Shown piece by piece: positions 39,440 through 50,660 of a stretch of DNA of 64,000 bases (its first letter is position 1; each line of letters begins with the position of its first letter). Below the pieces are notes generated by a model. That model saw only the letters and a program-made list of their open reading frames with translations, had not been told where the DNA came from and did no database searches. The stretch comes from Casuarina equisetifolia (taxonomy: Eukaryota; Streptophyta; Magnoliopsida; Fagales; Casuarinaceae): positions 19,345,583 through 19,409,582 of the forward strand of contig CM052359.1 in the NCBI GenBank assembly GCA_028551475.1, in the 5' to 3' direction. A program made the translations under genes and the position numbers.

Positions 39440-42389
39440 AGCAAAATGTATGGAATTGATGAAGCCGAATCACTGGTACTCACTTGATTCATCCTTACTT
39501 GGAGAGATGAATATCCAATATTCCATCATTTCTATTCTCGGTCCTTGATAACTCTATTTTATATAGAATTATTTTGTTTATTTTAGGTAATGTTTAATAT
39601 AGTTTTTATTAAATTATATTTGTATTTAATTATATTTATGTATGTTTTGCTATTTTATGCAGTAAATTCAAAATAGAAGAAAAAGAAGCAATAAATCATG
39701 CAAAATTAATATTTACCATTTATCTATGAAGCACATGAGAAGCAAGGAGAAGAAAAAGATAGAGAAAAAGAAGTAAAAGAGGAAAGTCAAGGAAGAAAAG
39801 AAAATCGTGACCTATTGGGTTTTGGAAGCGGATTAACAAAAGAGAGGAGGCGTTTATCGAAAAAAGTAGAACAGAGAACGGAGGAGAAGAGGAGAGATTT
39901 CGGCGGCTAGGACCTCGCCGGAAAAGCAGAGGCCACGCGCGACAGCGCGGGACTCTGTAGACGCCGGTGGTTTGGCGAAAGCCGACCGTGACGTTCTTTT
40001 CCGGCGAAGGCACCTATTCCCGGCCATTCTTTTCCTTTTTCCGGCCAGATTTGAGAGAGTTTCGGCGATCTGAAACCAGATTTGAATTCCTAGAGAGATT
40101 TCCGGCGTTTCTGTACCAGATTCACTGCGATTCGCGGCGGTTTCCGGCGAAGAACGGCGAAAGCCGTTTGAGCTTTTCTGTCAGATCTACACGTTTCTGT
40201 GGAAGATTTGCGCGATATTTTTACAGATCTACAATCTAGGCGTCCCGACCTACGTTTCTGGAGGTTTCTGTGAAGACCGGCGGCGGACGGCGGCGGCGCG
40301 TGGCGGCCGGACGGCGGCGCATGTCACCGGCGCCTGACGGCGCGTTTTAAGTCATTTTTTTTCCGTTCTTCAGACAGTTTCTTCTTCACCCTGTGATGTG
40401 CAGATTTGTGCAATTTATTTTGTGATTTGAAGACATTTGGTGACAACTTTAATGTTTTTAAATTCCAGAATGCTTTGTTTACGTTTTTGCACTGATTTAG
40501 GTTATTTAAATATGTTGTTTTAGTTTAGTGTGTTAGAGCTACGATGGAACTTAATTATAATGTATTAATGTTATGATTATTTACGTTTTGTGAGATATTT
40601 TATGAATGTGAAGTTGCATGTTACGGAGTTTAATGCTTTTAGGTGATTAGCTACCATCTAGATGACTTGATTTGCATGTTAGAGACCGATAGGAAATAAC
40701 ATGCAGTTGCTTCTTGTAATATCCAACCATAGATTAATATGGATAGACATATACCATGTTATTTGTGTGGCTTTTGGTGATAAGATGATCGAAAGATTTA
40801 TTGTAAACCAGGAATATTCACAAAGCCTAATGCATTTGGTTTGTTTCAATTCACATATAGAGATATAGTGAATTAATGAACTAAATAGGTCTACTATACC
40901 TAGACATAGGATAGTAAATAAATTAGGAAATTCCGCCATCACATAAGTAGAACTAATCTTGCTAGCATGGATGATCGACATTTGTACCTAGTAATTAGGT
41001 GAAATTGAATGCTCTAACATCTTTCGTTTGTCAAGTTTAGATTAAATTTAGTTATTAAATTCACAATTTACCATTTCAGTTGGCTAGATAAATTCTAGGA
41101 GTTGTTCACCATTAGTAATTAATTAGTTTAGTAAATACCGGTATTCGTGGGACGATATCTGTACTCATCATTATATTACTTGTTCGACATGTTCACTTGC
41201 ATTTAAATTTCACCGAACAGTCCTGAATGTGATGTTGCACGTAATTGTTCCGGATTTGGAAAATGGATCTTGAGGCAAGAAGTTTGTAACCTAATGTCAA
41301 GGCTGTGCTTCTTGCTAAGTTGCGAGAGTATAAATCAGATCTGAATAATCTGAAAAGTGAAGTTAAAAGAATTGTGTGGTAACTTAAATGCAGCTGCCCG
41401 AGATGAGTTGCTGGAGTCAGGCATGGCAGATGCACTCACAGTACGTCTAAAATTGCTCACTTTCCGTTTTATACTTTTGTTTTGAAGTGCTACAGAGATT
41501 CAGAATCCGGTAGGGCATTATGATAGATTTGGTAATTTATGGGAAGAGATTTGCAGTTTTCTCTTCTTTTATTGCCATGTTGATATATTATTGCCATGGT
41601 GATATATTATTGCACTTGAACGTGTTCTGTTTTGTGATGGTTGTGTAGATTTTTGGGTCCTACGGATAGAGGCAAGCTTAAGTTGTTTACTTTTCCATTA
41701 CGCCCTGTTTGGCTTTTTCATATTCTGATAAATTCATACAACATAGTTTGATTTTCAGGCCTGCTAACTGATGAATATTGGTCCATTCCTTTTCTCTTTT
41801 TTCATTGGATTTGTAGATTGTCATTTGACATACATGATTGATGTGCATGCAATAGGGATCAGCTGATCAAAGTGAAAGATTAATGTTGTCAAAAGAAAGA
41901 TTGGGAAAATCAGGTGATAGGATTTAAAAAAGGTAGGAGAACCATGCTTGAAACGGGGGAGCTTGATGTTTCGATTCTTCAAGATTTGCATTCTCAGTGA
42001 TAGCTGCATGCTCATAATGCAGAAAGTATTCACCAAAGTGTTTCAGATACAATTTATTTGGTCAATAAAATCTCTAGTGAGAAGTTGCATGCCACTCTCT
42101 AGTGCCTAGTATTTTGTTTCAATATCATTAACCATTACACATTTTAGCTTTTGAGTTTAAGCCGAAATCGGTATGACTGTCTATTCTATCCGTAGAGGGT
42201 CCATAGGTTTTCCTTGAAAAAAGCGAGCACTTCTATCATTCCGATTGTTTTCCTTCTGTTCACCTGCATTGAGTGGATGATAACATTGGAAAGAGCAAGA
42301 GAATTCTGACTGCAATGTTGAGGAGGATGAGTAGGAACAAGTGGATTATTGGCTCCCTTATTGTTGTTCTTGATTTGCAATCGCTCTAA
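39440..42389 (+). pseudogene. VTI1-type v-SNARE pseudogene, split by a solo LTR
   Basis: This is a degenerate copy of a plant VTI11/12/13-like Qb-SNARE gene that keeps introns, so it arose by DNA duplication rather than retrocopying. A first exon scrap at 39440-39475 encodes GIDEAESL after a TCTGCAG acceptor and ends at GTACTC. The next exon, 41254-41440, encodes KMDLEARSL, then a premature TAA at 41287-41289 where the family has Gln, then VLLAKLREYKSDLNNLKSEV. A 2-nt loss near 41376 shifts frame before NLNAAARDELLESGMADALT. Another block at 41856 to about 42050 encodes SADQSERLMLSKERLGKSGD and, after a shift, ETGELDVSILQDLH. The SNARE end at 42276-42389 reads NIGKSKRILTAMLRRMSRNK WIIG but stops inside the membrane anchor. 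The N-terminal exons are not found. The solo LTR sits in the intron between the first two pieces. Confidence 0.88.
39546..41219 (+). mobile_element. Solo LTR, 1674 bp, with 5-bp target duplication
   Basis: The element begins TGATAACTC and ends CACCGAACA, with the TG...CA ends typical of LTRs. It is flanked on both sides by the identical pentamer GTCCT (39541-39545 and 41220-41224). No internal retrotransposon coding sequence is present, so it is a solo LTR left by recombination between two LTRs. Its last 700 bp (40516-41219) recur in diverged form at 51921-52630. The 39900-40350 segment is unusually GC-rich, with many CGG/CCG steps, while the rest is AT-rich. The strand is set by the orientation of the related copy and is otherwise arbitrary. 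Confidence 0.92.
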
Positions 42390-43640
42390 TCTTGTACTTT
42401 GAAATTTCTAAGTAATGAAGGCCATCTGTCTTGGGCTTGTGGGTGTCTCCAAGGGACACATTTTCTCCTTCATTTTTGTGAGCTTACAATTGAGTTCTGA
42501 AGTATACATTGTTGCTTAGTTGCAGCAATCGTTGATTTACCATGCCTCTTGTTGAATGTGTAATGGGTTCTCTACTTCTCCTTGTGCATGGATTTTGCTT
42601 TCTTTGTAATGATTTCATGCTAAACTGAGTATTACTAATGAGAATTTTAGAATACTATTCCTTTACACCCTTGAGAAATTTCCATGCCCCATTTTGCTCA
42701 AAATTGGTTTTGACAATTTTGATATATACAAGTATATAATCCACATCCTAGTTTGCAAGAGAAGGAAAATGGAAAATCTTGGATTTGAATTGAAAAAGGC
42801 CTATCAAATGTTCTTGTATATTATAATTTTAAGGTGGATATAAAAATGCAATGCATATTATTTTAATGCCAAAGGTCAATTTAAGGGGTTTCTAAATTTT
42901 CCTTTATAGTAGCAAGACTTAATGATCAGTGAAGTTTTTAATTTTGCTGGAGAGAGAATTGTGCTCTAATCGATAATAACATTTGCCTCTTTCACCTTTC
43001 TTTCCCATGAGCTGGCCGTTTCATTCAGCCATCCCCACCTTTACTTGACATCTCTGTTCCTTTCCATGAGACTATGCTTGAAACTTCTTTCCTGACATGG
43101 TAGGAAACTTCACATCATTGTAGTTACAACTAGCCTCTCCACCTTTTTCGACTCTTTCCCCTAAAATGCATTGCTCCACTTACATGTGGCTTGAGGAAAG
43201 TATTGCTATGCATGCATATTGTCCTTATGAGTGAAAACAAAATTGAAATGATCATTGTCGAGTCAACATTGGTAGTGAAACAAGCCCTTCTCAGTCTCTT
43301 GGAGCTACTATCCAACTCAAGCTCATACTTTTGTATCATGTAGCTCAAGAATCTTATGTTATGTCCCTATGCTCCTTAAAGAGTGCCTTCCCATGCAACT
43401 ACAACTTACACACTTTATGTTGTTCTTTCTCACCTTGTAGGAATGAGTGGGACCTTTACTATCTCACCACCTTATTATGTTACTCCTTAGAGTCATTCTT
43501 GTGCCTTACAAGGTACATGTATAGAAGTGATAAGGTAGCCACAAAGTAGTGACAAGGCACCCTCAACTAGATTGATGGAATTAAACAATTGGACAATCTC
43601 ATCTCTTGTTTACAAGAATGTTGATAGATCAAGCAGTAAC
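42390..43640. other. Intergenic DNA, pseudogene 3' flank
   Basis: The first few hundred bases look like the old 3' flank of the v-SNARE pseudogene. The rest (about 42900-43640) has no frame or motif that I can assign. It forms the left side of the target site of the retrotransposon that follows. Confidence 0.4.
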
Positions 43641-43645
43641 CATGT

Positions 43646-44400
43646 TGATGCGAATCTTATGGTGGGCTTGAGCGAGCTCGAGTTAATAAAATAACTAAAA
43701 ATCATTTTTTTGGTGTTTTGGGTTTTTTGTGGGAAAAGGTGAGTGTTTGGTAGGGAGGAAGGGAGAAAAAAATGAAAATAAGAATAATAAAAATAAAAGA
43801 TAGATGCCAACAATCTCCAAGACATAAAGGCAACACCACCAGTCAAGGACCATCACCAATCCCTGGCAAGAATTAGATAAAGGATGTAAAAGTTGATCAC
43901 ATAACTTTGAGGTTTCTATTCTCTAGAAAAATAACTTTGCTTATAATTGAAACAATGCTCCTTTTAAATAGGCAACTAAACCTAATTCTAGAAGGATCTT
44001 GGTAAATCATGAATCCTTAAAACCTAATTCTAGAAGGATCTTGATAAATCAAGAATCCCTATAATTAAGGAAGTCTTAACAAATCTGGATTTTAACAAAT
44101 AAGGAATCCTAAACAAATAAAAAATTTGACAAGTATGAGAACTTAGATAAATCAGGAACCTCGACAATTATGGAAAACCAAATAAAAGGAAATATTCTCA
44201 AATAATAAAGTAAACTTAAGAAATTAAATACTCAACAACTACTTAGGAAACCCCCCATATTAAAGATCGTATAGATGCTATCGAATATTCTTGGGCTGTT
44301 CTTCAATCTTGGCCTTCTTGGACCCACTGGATTACATTGTGGACTCTCAACTCTTTGATGTTGGAACTCGTAATATTGGGCTTTAAGTGCATCCACATCA
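43646..44400 (-). repeat. 3' LTR of the non-autonomous retrotransposon
   Basis: 755 bp, bounded by TGATGC and CACATCA. On the minus strand a TATA-like CTATTTAAAAGG lies near 43970. The end of the gag-like reading frame (to 44232) extends into this LTR. Confidence 0.93.
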
Positions 44401-45641
44401 ATCTCCCCTTCTTGATAAAGATTTGTCCTTAAATCTTGATTGCTGCTTTGGGTTTTATCGCTCCATGAATCCACAATCCAAGTTTGTGCACATGAATCAA
44501 GCTTTATCTCTGGTGGCCTACCCAAGTGTGTTGGTTCATAAATCAATGGAAAACTACCATGTTGCTTGGATGGAAGTTTACAACCTAAGTAATAATATGA
44601 TCCAAACAAGTAGTTGAAGTTATGGAATGTTGTAATAGCACCTTCATCAATTGCATTGAAAAGTTTTAGTGATTGTTGTTGACATGTCGTTTTCTCATAA
44701 TTTGACACTACAAACCCACAAAGAAAACCATTGTTCATGCTTAGTGCCTTTGAATTCTTCAACTCGTGGATGAAAACTTGTGGTTCTTCTGGCAGAATTT
44801 CTTTTATTACCTTATTCAATAATATCTCATGCTTCGGTAGATCTAAACTTCTTGGATCTATCTCCTTTTCAGGCATCACATCTTGCTTTGGAGGATCCAA
44901 ACACTTTGGATTTGCGTTCATGGTTGTTGGTGCCTTAATTTCCAAAATATCCAAACTTTCTAGGTCCACCTCCTTTTCTGCCAACACCACTAGCTTTGGT
45001 AAATCCAAATCTTTTGGTTTTACTTTTGTTGACTTTGTTTCTTCTACTTGAACAACTTTTATGGCTTTCTTCGATGAAGCTTCTCTCTCATACCACCTTT
45101 CTATCCACATATCATAGTCTTCTTTGCAATAATTGTAGTTGTTCTGCGGTTGGTACTTGGAATATGAAAAAACGCAATCTTGTTTTTGGTTGCATTGTGG
45201 GTCTTGGCTTTGGGATTTGTTCATCTTGCACACATCAACCTGGTCTTGCTTGAAAGCTTTAGGCAAAAAACGCCTTTTGAGCATCTTCTTTAATTTCTCC
45301 CACAAACGGACCTTTTCCTTTCCATCTCGTTCTCTTTGTTTCTTAACATTCTCCCACCACAAAGAAGCAAATTCTTTGAGATGAAGAACAACAACCTTAT
45401 ATTTCTTCTTATCATCATATGCTTGGAGCTCAAACACCCCTTCAATATGACATAGCCAATCAATAAAATCATTAGGATCAAGAGTACCTTTAAATTCTGG
45501 GATCTTGACACGTAAGTTATCATCCTTTGGCTTCCTCCTCCTTTGCGCTCTTTTATGTTGGTTGCCTTGGCAAAAGGCTTGCAACTTCTTAACGACATCA
45601 GAAAGTTGCTCCTTTACCTCGCCTAACTCAAGTAATAACAT
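44232..45641 (-). CDS. Ty3/gypsy gag-like protein, 469 residues, of the non-autonomous element
   Basis: This is an intact open frame filling the element interior and running into the 3' LTR. Residues 1-60 are a helical start with a basic patch (RAQRRRKPKDD). Residues about 45-135 match the retrotransposon gag core: IPEFKGTLDPNDFIDWL, then LKEFASLWWENV and WEKLKKMLKRRFLP. A long Lys/Glu/Pro-rich middle follows, with no CCHC zinc knuckle that I can see. The C-terminal part contains DLRTNLYQEGEIDVD, which resembles the extreme 3' coding end of gypsy polyproteins next to the polypurine tract. The frame thus looks like gag joined to a pol tail with everything between deleted. Start chosen at the first Met (45641); an earlier start is possible. 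Confidence 0.8.
   Translation of the reverse strand: MLLLELGEVKEQLSDVVKKLQAFCQGNQHKRAQRRRKPKDDNLRVKIPEFKGTLDPNDFIDWLCHIEGVFELQAYDDKKKYKVVVLHLKEFASLWWENVKKQRERDGKEKVRLWEKLKKMLKRRFLPKAFKQDQVDVCKMNKSQSQDPQCNQKQDCVFSYSKYQPQNNYNYCKEDYDMWIERWYEREASSKKAIKVVQVEETKSTKVKPKDLDLPKLVVLAEKEVDLESLDILEIKAPTTMNANPKCLDPPKQDVMPEKEIDPRSLDLPKHEILLNKVIKEILPEEPQVFIHELKNSKALSMNNGFLCGFVVSNYEKTTCQQQSLKLFNAIDEGAITTFHNFNYLFGSYYYLGCKLPSKQHGSFPLIYEPTHLGRPPEIKLDSCAQTWIVDSWSDKTQSSNQDLRTNLYQEGEIDVDALKAQYYEFQHQRVESPQCNPVGPRRPRLKNSPRIFDSIYTIFNMGGFLSSC
44402..44413 (-). other. Polypurine tract
   Basis: The minus strand reads AAGAAGGGGAGA immediately before the 3' LTR start TGATG, separated by a single T. This is the expected plus-strand primer position. 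Confidence 0.85.
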
Positions 45642-45754
45642 TTTGTTTCCAACTTCCCATGGTGGAATTGATGAATAATGGCCACAATAATGTTACGAAA
45701 AATTTCCTTTCGAATTAAACATCTTGAGGAAAGCTTACTTATAAGAATAACCTA

Positions 45755-45768
45755 GGCTTTGATTACCA
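45755..45768 (-). other. Primer-binding site (initiator-Met type, variant)
   Basis: The minus strand reads TGGTAATCAAAGCC, two bases inside the 5' LTR. It resembles the standard plant retrotransposon site TGGTATCAGAGCC with one inserted A and one G-to-A change, and the following TAGG also fits the common pattern. Confidence 0.75.
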
Positions 45769-45770
45769 CT

Positions 45771-46512
45771 TGATGCAAATCTTATGGTGGACTTGAGCGA
45801 GCTCGGGTTAAGAAAATAACTAAAAATCATTTTTTTGGTGTTTTGAATTTTTTGTGGGAAAAGGTGAGTGTTTGGTAGGGAGGAAAAACGAAAATAAGAA
45901 TAATAAAAATAAAAGATAGATGCCAACAATCTCCAAGACATAAAGGCAACGCCACCAGTCAATGGCCACCATCAATCCCTGGCAAGAATTGAATAAAGGA
46001 TGCAAAAGTTGATCACACAACTTTGGGGTTTCTATTCTCTGGAAAAACAACTCTGCTTACAATTAAACAATGCTCCCTTTAAATAGGTAGCTAAACCTAA
46101 TTTAAAAAAATCCTGGTAAATCAGGAATCTTTAAAACCTAATTCTAGAAGGATCTGATAAATCAAGAATCGCTATAATTAAGAAAGTCTTAACAAATCTG
46201 GATTCTGACAAATAAGGAATCCTAAAAAAATAAAAAATTTGACAAGTATGAAAACCTAGATAAATCAGGAACCTAGAAATTATTGAAAACTAAACAAAAG
46301 GAAATATTCTCAAATAATAAAGTAAACCTAAGAAATTAAAGACTCAACAACTACTTAGGAAACCCCCCATGTTAAAGATTGTAGAGATGCTATGGAATAT
46401 TCTTAGGCTGCTCTTCAATCTTGGCCTTCTTGGACCCACTGGATTACTTTGTGGACTCTCAATTCTTTGATGTTGTAACTCGTAATATTAGGCTTTAAGT
46501 ACATCCACATCA
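45771..46512 (-). repeat. 5' LTR of the non-autonomous retrotransposon
   Basis: 742 bp, same termini as its partner at 43646-44400. Differences include an 8-bp gap near 45885 and many single substitutions. The flanking CATGT at 46513-46517 matches the one at the far end of the element. Confidence 0.93.
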
Positions 46513-46517
46513 CATGT

Positions 46518-47389
46518 AATTGCTCAAAATCATCATCTCACATTAAAAAAAGTATCTATAGCTTTGTCACTCTCCTATCATCCAAATGATGATAGCTAGC
46601 CTGTAAAAAAAAATGAAGAATGGAAAAATCGACCTAATTGGCAATGGTGGTACACATTAGCTTAACTAAGTCCCAAATAATATTATGAAGTTTGTGTTAT
46701 GCAGAAAGAAGGCACTTGCCAATCTAAAATAGGCCACGTCAATCATTGCTAAAACAATTACCAAGATCACAAGGCAATTGGGTTTAGCTACATCTATCAA
46801 TAGGGTTTCTATTGTGGATTAGGCAGAGGTGTGTAAGATAGAAGATGGTGATAGGAACAAGTAGGCAAGCATTTCAGGCATCCTTGTAACTTCATAAGCC
46901 AAACTTACACTTCTATAAATTGTTTTTGACTTGTGACTTTGTAAAAGTGCAACACATGTATGCTTGCACTAGTTTGGTATCCTTAAGAATGTTTATGGAG
47001 CCTTGTAACTACAGTTAGGGTGAGGGTAGGGGTTAAAAACAACCAGTTAATGTTTAGGAACAATAATAATAAGGGAGAGGTATGGGCATAATTTTGGCAT
47101 ATTATGGTAACGACGCCGAGTAGTTTTATTGGCTAGGGTGGTAGACATTTTTGCCTACAAAAAAGATAGAGACTCACTAGGTGAGGCAGATTAAGAATCT
47201 TGTACTTTCCTATGTTGAATTCCAACCTTTTGTCTTTTCTCTTTATCTTGGCATTAGTTTTCTATAGTCATAATTAGGAAGAAGTCCTATTTCAATCCAT
47301 TGCTTTTACAAGATTAGCTGTTGCATAGGCTAGTGACTCAGTCCATCTTAGAAGGTCATAACAAAGTGGCATCATAAATGGCATGAACC
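46518..47389. other. Probable old LTR/leader of the following gypsy relic
   Basis: No gene is visible. The stretch 47330-47380 (AGGTCATAACAAAGTGGCATCAT) sits just before the gypsy gag start and looks like the usual leader junction and primer-site area of a Ty3/gypsy element. LTR ends could not be fixed, so this is inference from position. Confidence 0.35.
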
Positions 47390-49850
47390 ATGGTTGATTC
47401 CAACTATGAAAAACTTTTGGCTAACACTGATCAATGATTTTGCAAGATGATGGACATCATGTAGCGTATGATAGTTGAGGACCATGTGAAGATTGAAAAC
47501 TGAAAGAAAGATAAGGAACTTAGCTCCTCTCAATTGGGGGAGTCTTTACATACAAGAATAGTAAAAGCTTCAAGCACAACCATTGGTTACTTGTGCCTAA
47601 AGTTTGTAAAGATTGATTTTCCTCGCTTTGATGGTTGGGAAGATCATTTGACCTAGGTATGCAAAGCTAGTCAATTTTTTGACTACAATGCTACTCCAAC
47701 TCATAAGAAGGTGATCCTGACATCTTTGCACCTTGATGGTGAGGCACAAATGTGGTACTAACTCCTCAAGAATTCGTTAGCCATTGAGAATCTGACTTGG
47801 GAATGCTTTGTAAGAGAACTTTTCAACCGTTATAAGCCTAATCAATTTTTTGACTTTTTTGGTGATTTCATAAAGCTACGCCAAGTGGGCTTAATCGACA
47901 TTCACTAGGCCGAATTCACGTTCCTTTTGTTTTGAGTAGGCACCTTTATTGCTAAACAACAAGTCATATGCTTTATTAGTGCTTTCAAGGACCACCTTCG
48001 AGTTGAAGTTTAGGCTTACAAGCCAACATTGCTCTCTTTTATAATTGGTCTTGCCCACCTGTATGAGTCTTGAACTCTTTCTAGATGTCAAGGCTCTAGA
48101 GCAAGCTCTTTTAAGCGTGATAGTGGTGGTTATAGTAAGCAATGGCCTAAGTCTATTTCTATCAAAAGATTGTCCCTTACCGAGCTTACTGAGAGGTGAG
48201 CCAAAGGCTTATGTTTTAATTGTAATGATAAATTCCTTCTAAGCCATCATTGTCGCAAGTTTTTTTTTTTAAAAGGACTTTGGCTGACTAAGCCAGAGTT
48301 TTCCCTAGTTGATAATGCAACACTAAAGAAGTGCATTCATTTTTCGAACTCAAAATTCTAGCTTGGAGTTGGTTCTAAAGATCTCATTACATGCCTTGAA
48401 TGGTGATATGGCACCTCCCATTATGTAGGTTTATAGTAAGCTCCTTGACCACAACACTTAGATTTGCATTTTGATTGATAGTGGGAGCTCCCACAACTTT
48501 TGAAGTAGCCAATTGGCTAAATGTGTTGGGTTACAACCAAACATAAAGGGCAACTTTGAAGTTTACATGGCTAATGGAGAAACCTTGCAAAGTGAAGGAA
48601 AATGTGAAAAGGTTAAGGTCCATCTTTATAAGGTTCCAATGATTTTGGACTTTTACTTGCTGCCTCTTCAAGGTATTGATGTTATGCTTAAAACGTAATG
48701 GTTATGAACATTGGGGCTAATAGTTTGGGATTTTGATCATGTCCTTTGTAGTTGGTGGCCAAATAATGGAATTGCACGGCAAAAAGGGTGGAGATAACAA
48801 GCTAGTGGACGTCACTTATTTTGCAAAAAATGTCATCAAGGGTAAAGGTGGCATTATACTTTAGATCTCCCCTATCCACATGCCATCAGATCTACATGGT
48901 TTGCACATGGAGAACACGATAGCACATCCTGATGGTAGGCTAGCAACAGTTTTACAACACTACACACATTTTTGGCTCTCCATAGGGACTGCCCCCTGTT
49001 TAAGAGTTCAATCATGCTATCCTTTTCAAACCTGGTTGTAACCCTATAGCTATTCGTCCTTATAAATACCTTCACCACTAGAAAGAGACCATTGAAAAGT
49101 TGATAGCTAAACTCCCAATGACGATGTGATATGTCCTAGTTAGAGCCTATTCTTTTCCCTGTCCTTCTTGTGCACAAGAAAGATGGTAATTGACATTTAT
49201 GCATGTATTATTGAGCTTTAAACCAAGTCACCAAAAAGGACAAATTCCCTCGCCCCACTGTCGATGGGTTGGTGGATGATCTCATTGGTGTCGAGATTTT
49301 TTCTGAAAAGGATTTACACTCTGGTTATCACCATATTTAGATGAAAGAAAGGGACGTTTCAAAAATTGTGTTTCAAATGCATCATGGTCATTTTGAGTAC
49401 TTAGTTATGCCATTCGTCTCTACAATGGTTTGACCTTTTTTTAGTCTATCATAAATTCAGTCTTTTGCAACTGACTTCATAAATTTGTCATATTTTTTTT
49501 AATGATATTATGGTTTTAACAGATCATGGGAGGATCATGTGTGCCATATGGAAATAATGCTCAAACTCTTACAAAAGCATCAACTATTTGCCAAGTGCTC
49601 GAAATGTGAGTTTGGCATCACCACAATTCACTTTTTGGGTCATATATTTGGGCCACATAGGCTATCAGTAGATTTGAAATAAAATCTATGCTATGGTAAA
49701 ATGGCCCCAATCTTAAAATATCAAGGCCTTTAAAGGGTTTCTTGGCCTTATTGGGTATTATTGGATGTTCATTCAGAATTATGGCTCAATGGCCTATTCT
49801 ATGACATCTTCATTATGTAGCTCCATTATGCCCCCATTCATAGGTAGCCC
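47390..49850 (+). mobile_element. Decayed Ty3/gypsy retrotransposon (gag, protease, RT relic)
   Basis: Consecutive domains appear in the normal gypsy order, broken by many stops and frameshifts. Gag: FPRFDGWEDHL and QFFDYNATPTHKKVILTSLH near 47620-47750, then WECFVRELFNRY. A zinc-knuckle-like CFNCNDKFLLSHHCRK lies near 48205-48260. A protease-like IDSGSSHNF lies near 48475-48500. RT begins with HAIPFKPGCNPIAIRPY near 49010, followed by KKDKFPRPTVDGLVDDL and GHFEYLVMPF near 49240-49420, and the connection region GLIGYYWMFIQNYG near 49745. The copy breaks off near 49850; RNase H and integrase are missing. Confidence 0.88.
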
Positions 49851-49897
49851 TTTTTGCAAGCTGCCTTTTTTGTGGTTCATACCTAAAACATAAATTA

Positions 49898-50660
49898 GCT
49901 TTGATACCAAGTTGATACCAAACTAATAGTTCAATGTTAGAAACTGAATTGGATAAGAAATATTTACCCTTTTTTTTGTTTGTTCTAGTTCGACCAATGG
50001 TTATAATTCCAATACAAACCATAACGCCACTATGGGTAATATAATCTAGTCCACCATATAGCAACTCTGATAACTTCACAACCTACAAAAGTATAGAGAA
50101 CAATTGCCATACCTGACAACACCAATAAAAACCAACACAAAATTTACAATAGTACTACACAAAATAATAATCAAGATTCCATAATACCAACACAAATCAA
50201 CATGAAATGTACAATAACTCTACCCAAACAACAAGATCACCCACGTAGCTTTCACGAAATTTACAACACAAAAAGAACTCAAATAACATAATGGAACTTA
50301 AATACAAGAAGGAGGAAACACATACGTAGTTTTATTAGGGGCTACCACCATCGAAATATTGGCTTTGCAACTTCTATGGGAGGTTGCCACCGACAAAGTC
50401 TTCTTGTAAGACTAGCACCTAGAAAAATCCTTTATTTAAAATCATCTCCTTCCTTTTTTTGTGGTCTTTTCACTCTTAATTGGGCCTCCCTAGCCAAGGT
50501 TCATTTATTTCTAAAGCCTATACCTTTCTTGGCCTAAGGCTACTTGTAACAAGTTAGCATAGCCTATGTGAAGGTGTCAAGATAACATGGTAACCCCTTG
50601 GCTACAAGAAATTTCTTTTGGACTAGTGATCACACTTGACAATCCTAATAATTAGTATCA
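49898..50660 (-). mobile_element. LTR and primer-binding site of a truncated minus-strand retrotransposon
   Basis: The minus strand reads TGGTATCAAAGC (49909-49898), one base away from the initiator-Met primer site. The sequence from 49913 starts TGATACC and a matching end, TTAGTATCA, occurs at 50660. That gives about 748 bp with TGATAC/GTATCA terminal inverted repeats. The interior on the left is cut off against the gypsy relic. The right 200 bp (ending AATCCTAATAATTAGTATCA) is related to sequences ending near 53006 and 55112, so this LTR family occurs at least three times here. Confidence 0.6.

Larger units (their letters stand above)
43646..46512 (-). mobile_element. Complete non-autonomous LTR retrotransposon (gag-like only)
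   Basis: All structural marks are present. Two direct repeats (43646-44400 and 45771-46512) both begin TGATGC and end CATCCACATCA, so the termini are TGATG/CATCA inverted repeats. The target duplication CATGT lies at 43641-43645 and 46513-46517. Read on the minus strand, a primer-binding site TGGTAATCAAAGCC (45768-45755) follows the 5' LTR after two bases and resembles the initiator-Met site TGGTATCAGAGCC. A polypurine tract AAGAAGGGGAGA (44413-44402) precedes the 3' LTR. The 1370-bp interior has no protease, RT or integrase. The LTRs agree at roughly nine positions in ten by eye, so insertion is not recent. Confidence 0.95.
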
